Below are positions 61,696 to 64,000 of a stretch of 64,000 nucleotides of DNA, piece by piece. The notes under the pieces are model-generated. The model had not been told where the DNA came from, searched no databases, and was given only the letters and a program-made list of their open reading frames with translations. Origin of the DNA: Vacuolonema iberomarrocanum LEGE 07170 (lineage in GTDB: Bacteria; Cyanobacteriota; Cyanobacteriia; Elainellales; Elainellaceae). The position numbers and the translations under genes were made by a program. Location of the stretch: assembly GCA_015207365.1 (NCBI GenBank), contig JADEXA010000031.1, positions 18,921-82,920 of the forward strand, in the 5' to 3' direction. Numbering within the stretch: the stretch's first letter is position 1; each line of letters begins with the position of its first letter.

Positions 61696-63336
61696 TTATC
61701 TGCTACACTTTACAAGTCTCTGTGCGAGAGAAGAGACGCCCCAACGCAGCATGAACCACCAAAAAACCGAAAAAACAACACCAGGCAGTTCTCCGACGGG
61801 AGATAAATAGGGGTCGAAGTGAAGGCTTTCACTACCTTTTCGCCATCCGACGCGATCGCAAAATTTTCCCCAAATCTTATCATCTGGATAGTTGCCATCG
61901 AGCTTCGCACCGCAGTCCACATAGATTTGCTTCTGGACACTGAAGCCAAATTTGCCGTTGCTGTAGTGCACCCAGAGGCGGTCGATCGTTTTCAAATCCT
62001 TGCAAGGAAAATTCAACAGGTCTTCTCTCCCAACATTCAACCAGCGACTTTTTTCCATCGCTTCCAGCATTCGGTTAGCGGTTTCCTGGTCTGCCTCCTT
62101 CCATTCACCTGCGGCCAGCAAGTCCCGCAACCGAGTGTAGTCAACTCCCTTCTCCGACTCCAACTTAGGAGTTGGAGGACTTGCTTTCAAGTCTTGCTTT
62201 GATTTTCCTTTACTGCCAGATGTAGCAGTTGTGTGGGAAGTGACAAACTCGGCATGCTTGAGAGCCGTGAAATCAATCTGATAAGCCTTAAGGATTGAGA
62301 AGATGTCTTCATCCCTCAGTCTCAGCACCAGTTGAAAATAGCTCAAATCCTCCAGACTGGTAGCACTCAATTGTGGCTCTTCCGCTAAGAGGTCTTTGAC
62401 TGCTTGCTCAAATTCGCTCACCCTTGTCCAAAAAGCTTGATAGGGCTGGAGAACCTCATCCAAAATCTTTTGAGCATCCGACTTAGGTAAATGGAGTTCC
62501 CGTGCCAAGTAGCTTAGCGCCCGTTGATCGATCGAAGATAATCTGCCGCGCTTTTGTCGGGCACGCTCATTTGCCTCTTTGCGAAAGGTCAGTTTTGGAT
62601 CACCCTGAGGTGCGCGGGCAATCAGAATTTTGAACCCTTCGTGCGCCGCATAAATCTCAGACCGCATGGTGGGTGCTGCTTCTTGCACTTTCTCTTTAGC
62701 ATATTCGTGCAGTTCGTCGGTGGTAATCTGCCCATTGCCGTCCCGATCTGCCGCCCCACTTTCGAGCCCTTGCACCAGGTAGCGGGTATAGATGCTGCTG
62801 CCTTCCTGCTCGTAAGAGGCTTGCGTGGCGGTGGAAGAGGTTAAAACTGCCCGCCCTTCGCTGCCCAACTGACTTTTCACATCAATGGGTTCGTCGCCTT
62901 TGACGCGCATATCGTTGGCAAACGCGCCACTAAAGCAGCAGTCCAAAATCAAGACTTGGCGCTTCGAGCGGCTCTGGCTCATGTAGCCTTGCAATGCTAC
63001 AGAACTGACCGCCGTACTGGTGAGGATTCGCCCCTGGGAATTCTTCTCCGTGATCGTCGTGGCAAAGTACAGCGCTCCGTTTTCGTCCCTCACCCCATGC
63101 CCAGAAAAGTAGAGCAAGACCAGATCATCGCGTTGGCAATTCTCGCTGAACAATCTTTCGATCGCACGTTCCATGTCGGTGCGATTGGGGTTAGGCAACA
63201 CCTCAACCCGATCAAATCCACCGATCTGGGGATCTTGCAAGACACGCTGCACCACCCGGACATCCTCCTGAGTTCCAGACAAGGGAGGTAGCCCTTTGTA
63301 TTCACCGACGCCAATTAGCAGCGCAACCTTTGCCAT
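61696..63336 (-). CDS. caspase-family protease fused to GUN4 domain
   Basis: The 546-aa protein begins with a caspase (peptidase C14/metacaspase) p20 domain: VALLIGVGEYKGLPPLSG, catalytic His80 in LLYFSGHG and Cys133/134 in LILDCCFSGAF. The middle (about 250-390) is helical (RALSYLARELHLPKSDAQKI; LVLRLRDEDIFSILKAY). A GUN4 domain of about 125 residues follows (DYTRLRDLLAAGEWKEADQE; FGFSVQKQIYVDCG; WGKFCDRVGW), known to bind tetrapyrroles. A hydrophobic tail (VFSVFWWFMLRWGV) may touch membranes. It is coupled to the upstream small gene. Probably a regulated protease effector. Confidence 0.93.
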   Translation of the reverse strand: MAKVALLIGVGEYKGLPPLSGTQEDVRVVQRVLQDPQIGGFDRVEVLPNPNRTDMERAIERLFSENCQRDDLVLLYFSGHGVRDENGALYFATTITEKNSQGRILTSTAVSSVALQGYMSQSRSKRQVLILDCCFSGAFANDMRVKGDEPIDVKSQLGSEGRAVLTSSTATQASYEQEGSSIYTRYLVQGLESGAADRDGNGQITTDELHEYAKEKVQEAAPTMRSEIYAAHEGFKILIARAPQGDPKLTFRKEANERARQKRGRLSSIDQRALSYLARELHLPKSDAQKILDEVLQPYQAFWTRVSEFEQAVKDLLAEEPQLSATSLEDLSYFQLVLRLRDEDIFSILKAYQIDFTALKHAEFVTSHTTATSGSKGKSKQDLKASPPTPKLESEKGVDYTRLRDLLAAGEWKEADQETANRMLEAMEKSRWLNVGREDLLNFPCKDLKTIDRLWVHYSNGKFGFSVQKQIYVDCGAKLDGNYPDDKIWGKFCDRVGWRKGSESLHFDPYLSPVGELPGVVFSVFWWFMLRWGVSSLAQRLVKCSR

Positions 63337-63671
63337 TAAGCCTCGCTCGAATCACTTTTCACTACTCTAACCGTCAGGGGAGAAATTACTTTTAGCGCCT
63401 GGATTTGTTGCTCAAGTTGTGCCTCAGTGCGATATTCCAGAGTGACATCGCCATACTCAATCTTCAGCGTTGACCCTGCTATACGCTCTCGCAGCCAGCC
63501 CATCAGCGCCAGGATATTCTTCAGATTGACCTCCGCTTGGAGGATGCCCAGGTCGAATCCGGCTTCTCCCGCTTTACTGCCTTCGGGTACATCCTTTGCT
63601 CTTGCCAAAGCCGCATCTTCTGCCAGTCCAGCGGCGTTCAAGTCAATGAACAAGTCAATGGTGTCTGACAT
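63336..63671 (-). CDS. small EACC1-like partner of the caspase
   Basis: This 111-aa protein starts MSDTIDLFIDLNAAGLAED. DVPEGSKAGEAGFDLGILQ is followed by a hydrophobic helix (NILALMGWLRERI), then two strands (STLKIEYGDVTLEYR) and a helix (AQLEQQIQALKVIS). This order resembles the effector-associated constant component 1 (EACC1) family found next to caspase or trypsin effectors in predicted conflict systems. Its TAA overlaps the caspase ATG (TAATG), so translation is coupled. I chose ATG 63671; an upstream ATG at 63737 gives an unlikely extension. Confidence 0.6.
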   Translation of the reverse strand: MSDTIDLFIDLNAAGLAEDAALARAKDVPEGSKAGEAGFDLGILQAEVNLKNILALMGWLRERIAGSTLKIEYGDVTLEYRTEAQLEQQIQALKVISPLTVRVVKSDSSEA

Positions 63672-63771
63672 GAGAGGTTTACATAATAGAGATCTCCCAA
63701 ATTTTATCCTCTCTCCAAGTGAATCTACTAAGTACACACAAACCCTGTGAAAGCTAAATTTGGGGCTTGCT

Positions 63772-63801
63772 CCCCCCTACCTCCTTAAATAAAAAGGGGG
63801 G
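63772..63801. repeat. CCCCCC/GGGGGG hairpin
   Basis: CCCCCCTACCTCC..AAAAAGGGGGG forms a 6-bp stem, a small hairpin type common between cyanobacterial genes. No T-run follows on either strand, so terminator function is doubtful. From 63672 to the window end at 64000 I see no gene. Confidence 0.4.
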
Positions 63802-64000
63802 AAATGGGTTGCTTATGAGCATTGAAAGCGAAGCCAGAAGCCAAAGTCCCCCTTAAAAAGCTATCCCTTATGCTTTGATTTTGGACAAACAGAGTCGTGC
63901 CTGTGTTGAGAACGCAGGCGTAGAGTGCTTCAACACAGAGGGTCAGGCCGACTTTTGAGAGTCTTTGCAAGGGCACAGCTTTTGGGATGGGTGAAACTTC

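Overview
The window is cyanobacterial chromosome. Evidence is a psbA gene for photosystem II D1, a pheophorbide-a-oxygenase-type Rieske protein, an NblB-like HEAT protein, a caspase fused to a GUN4 domain, many GCGATCGC (HIP1) palindromes, and several families of palindromic intergenic repeats of the kind common in filamentous cyanobacteria. I do not assign a genus. No rRNA operon, CRISPR array, prophage or replication origin was seen; there is one tRNA (Asp).

Region 1 (1 to about 14.1 kb) is an accessory patchwork of small single genes and broken genes: a TrmH-type methylase with one in-frame TAG, a kinase-like protein, an AraC regulator, a Tat-type aldo-keto reductase beside a degraded MerR gene and degraded SDR genes, GFA, a DRGH-like nuclease, a truncated hydrolase, GNAT, an old-yellow-enzyme-like oxidoreductase, a frameshifted SUKH-like gene, a VOC protein and several unknowns. 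A 90-170 bp dispersed repeat occurs five times here, always in the same orientation. The layout looks like serial insertion and decay, perhaps cassette-like.

Region 2 (14.1-25.9 kb) holds PhzF, the Rieske oxygenase, an Asp-rich lipoprotein with a 13-residue tandem repeat, a thioredoxin-like protein, a TetR regulator with two identical operators, a VOC gene split by a 103-bp TA-flanked MITE, two histidine kinase genes and an orphan immunity-like gene.

Region 3 (26.2-30.7 kb) is an osmolyte operon on the minus strand: a fused glycine/sarcosine plus dimethylglycine N-methyltransferase, then metK and ahcY. Together they make glycine betaine from glycine, supply SAM and remove S-adenosylhomocysteine. 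MetK and AhcY look proteobacterial rather than cyanobacterial, so the block was probably imported. A 1.5-kb stretch with no convincing gene follows.

Region 4 (32-35.3 kb) carries an unusual psbA. All manganese-cluster ligands are present, but the QB-pocket segment (normally residues 260-266, including Ser264) is replaced in frame by twelve unrelated residues. A divergent TetR gene with two palindromic operators shares its upstream region.

Region 5 (35.4-60.7 kb) is mostly ordinary chromosome: a TM0106-type nuclease, a C-S lyase, an unknown gene pair, RecQ, hydrolases, an IS630 relic carrying a nested MITE, LysE, a SPOR protein, NAD(P)H-hydrate repair with an LSDAT/SLOG gene, alpha-amylase, NblB, CBS, a cyclic-nucleotide-binding protein with SirB1, and a methyltransferase beside a SPINDLY-type glycosyltransferase.

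Region 6 (60.7-64 kb) has a RelE/ParE-like toxin-antitoxin pair bracketed by direct repeats, then a coupled pair that looks like a conflict (immune or cell-death) module: a small EACC1-like protein and a caspase-GUN4 effector. The altered D1 and this caspase module are the best candidates for undescribed biology.
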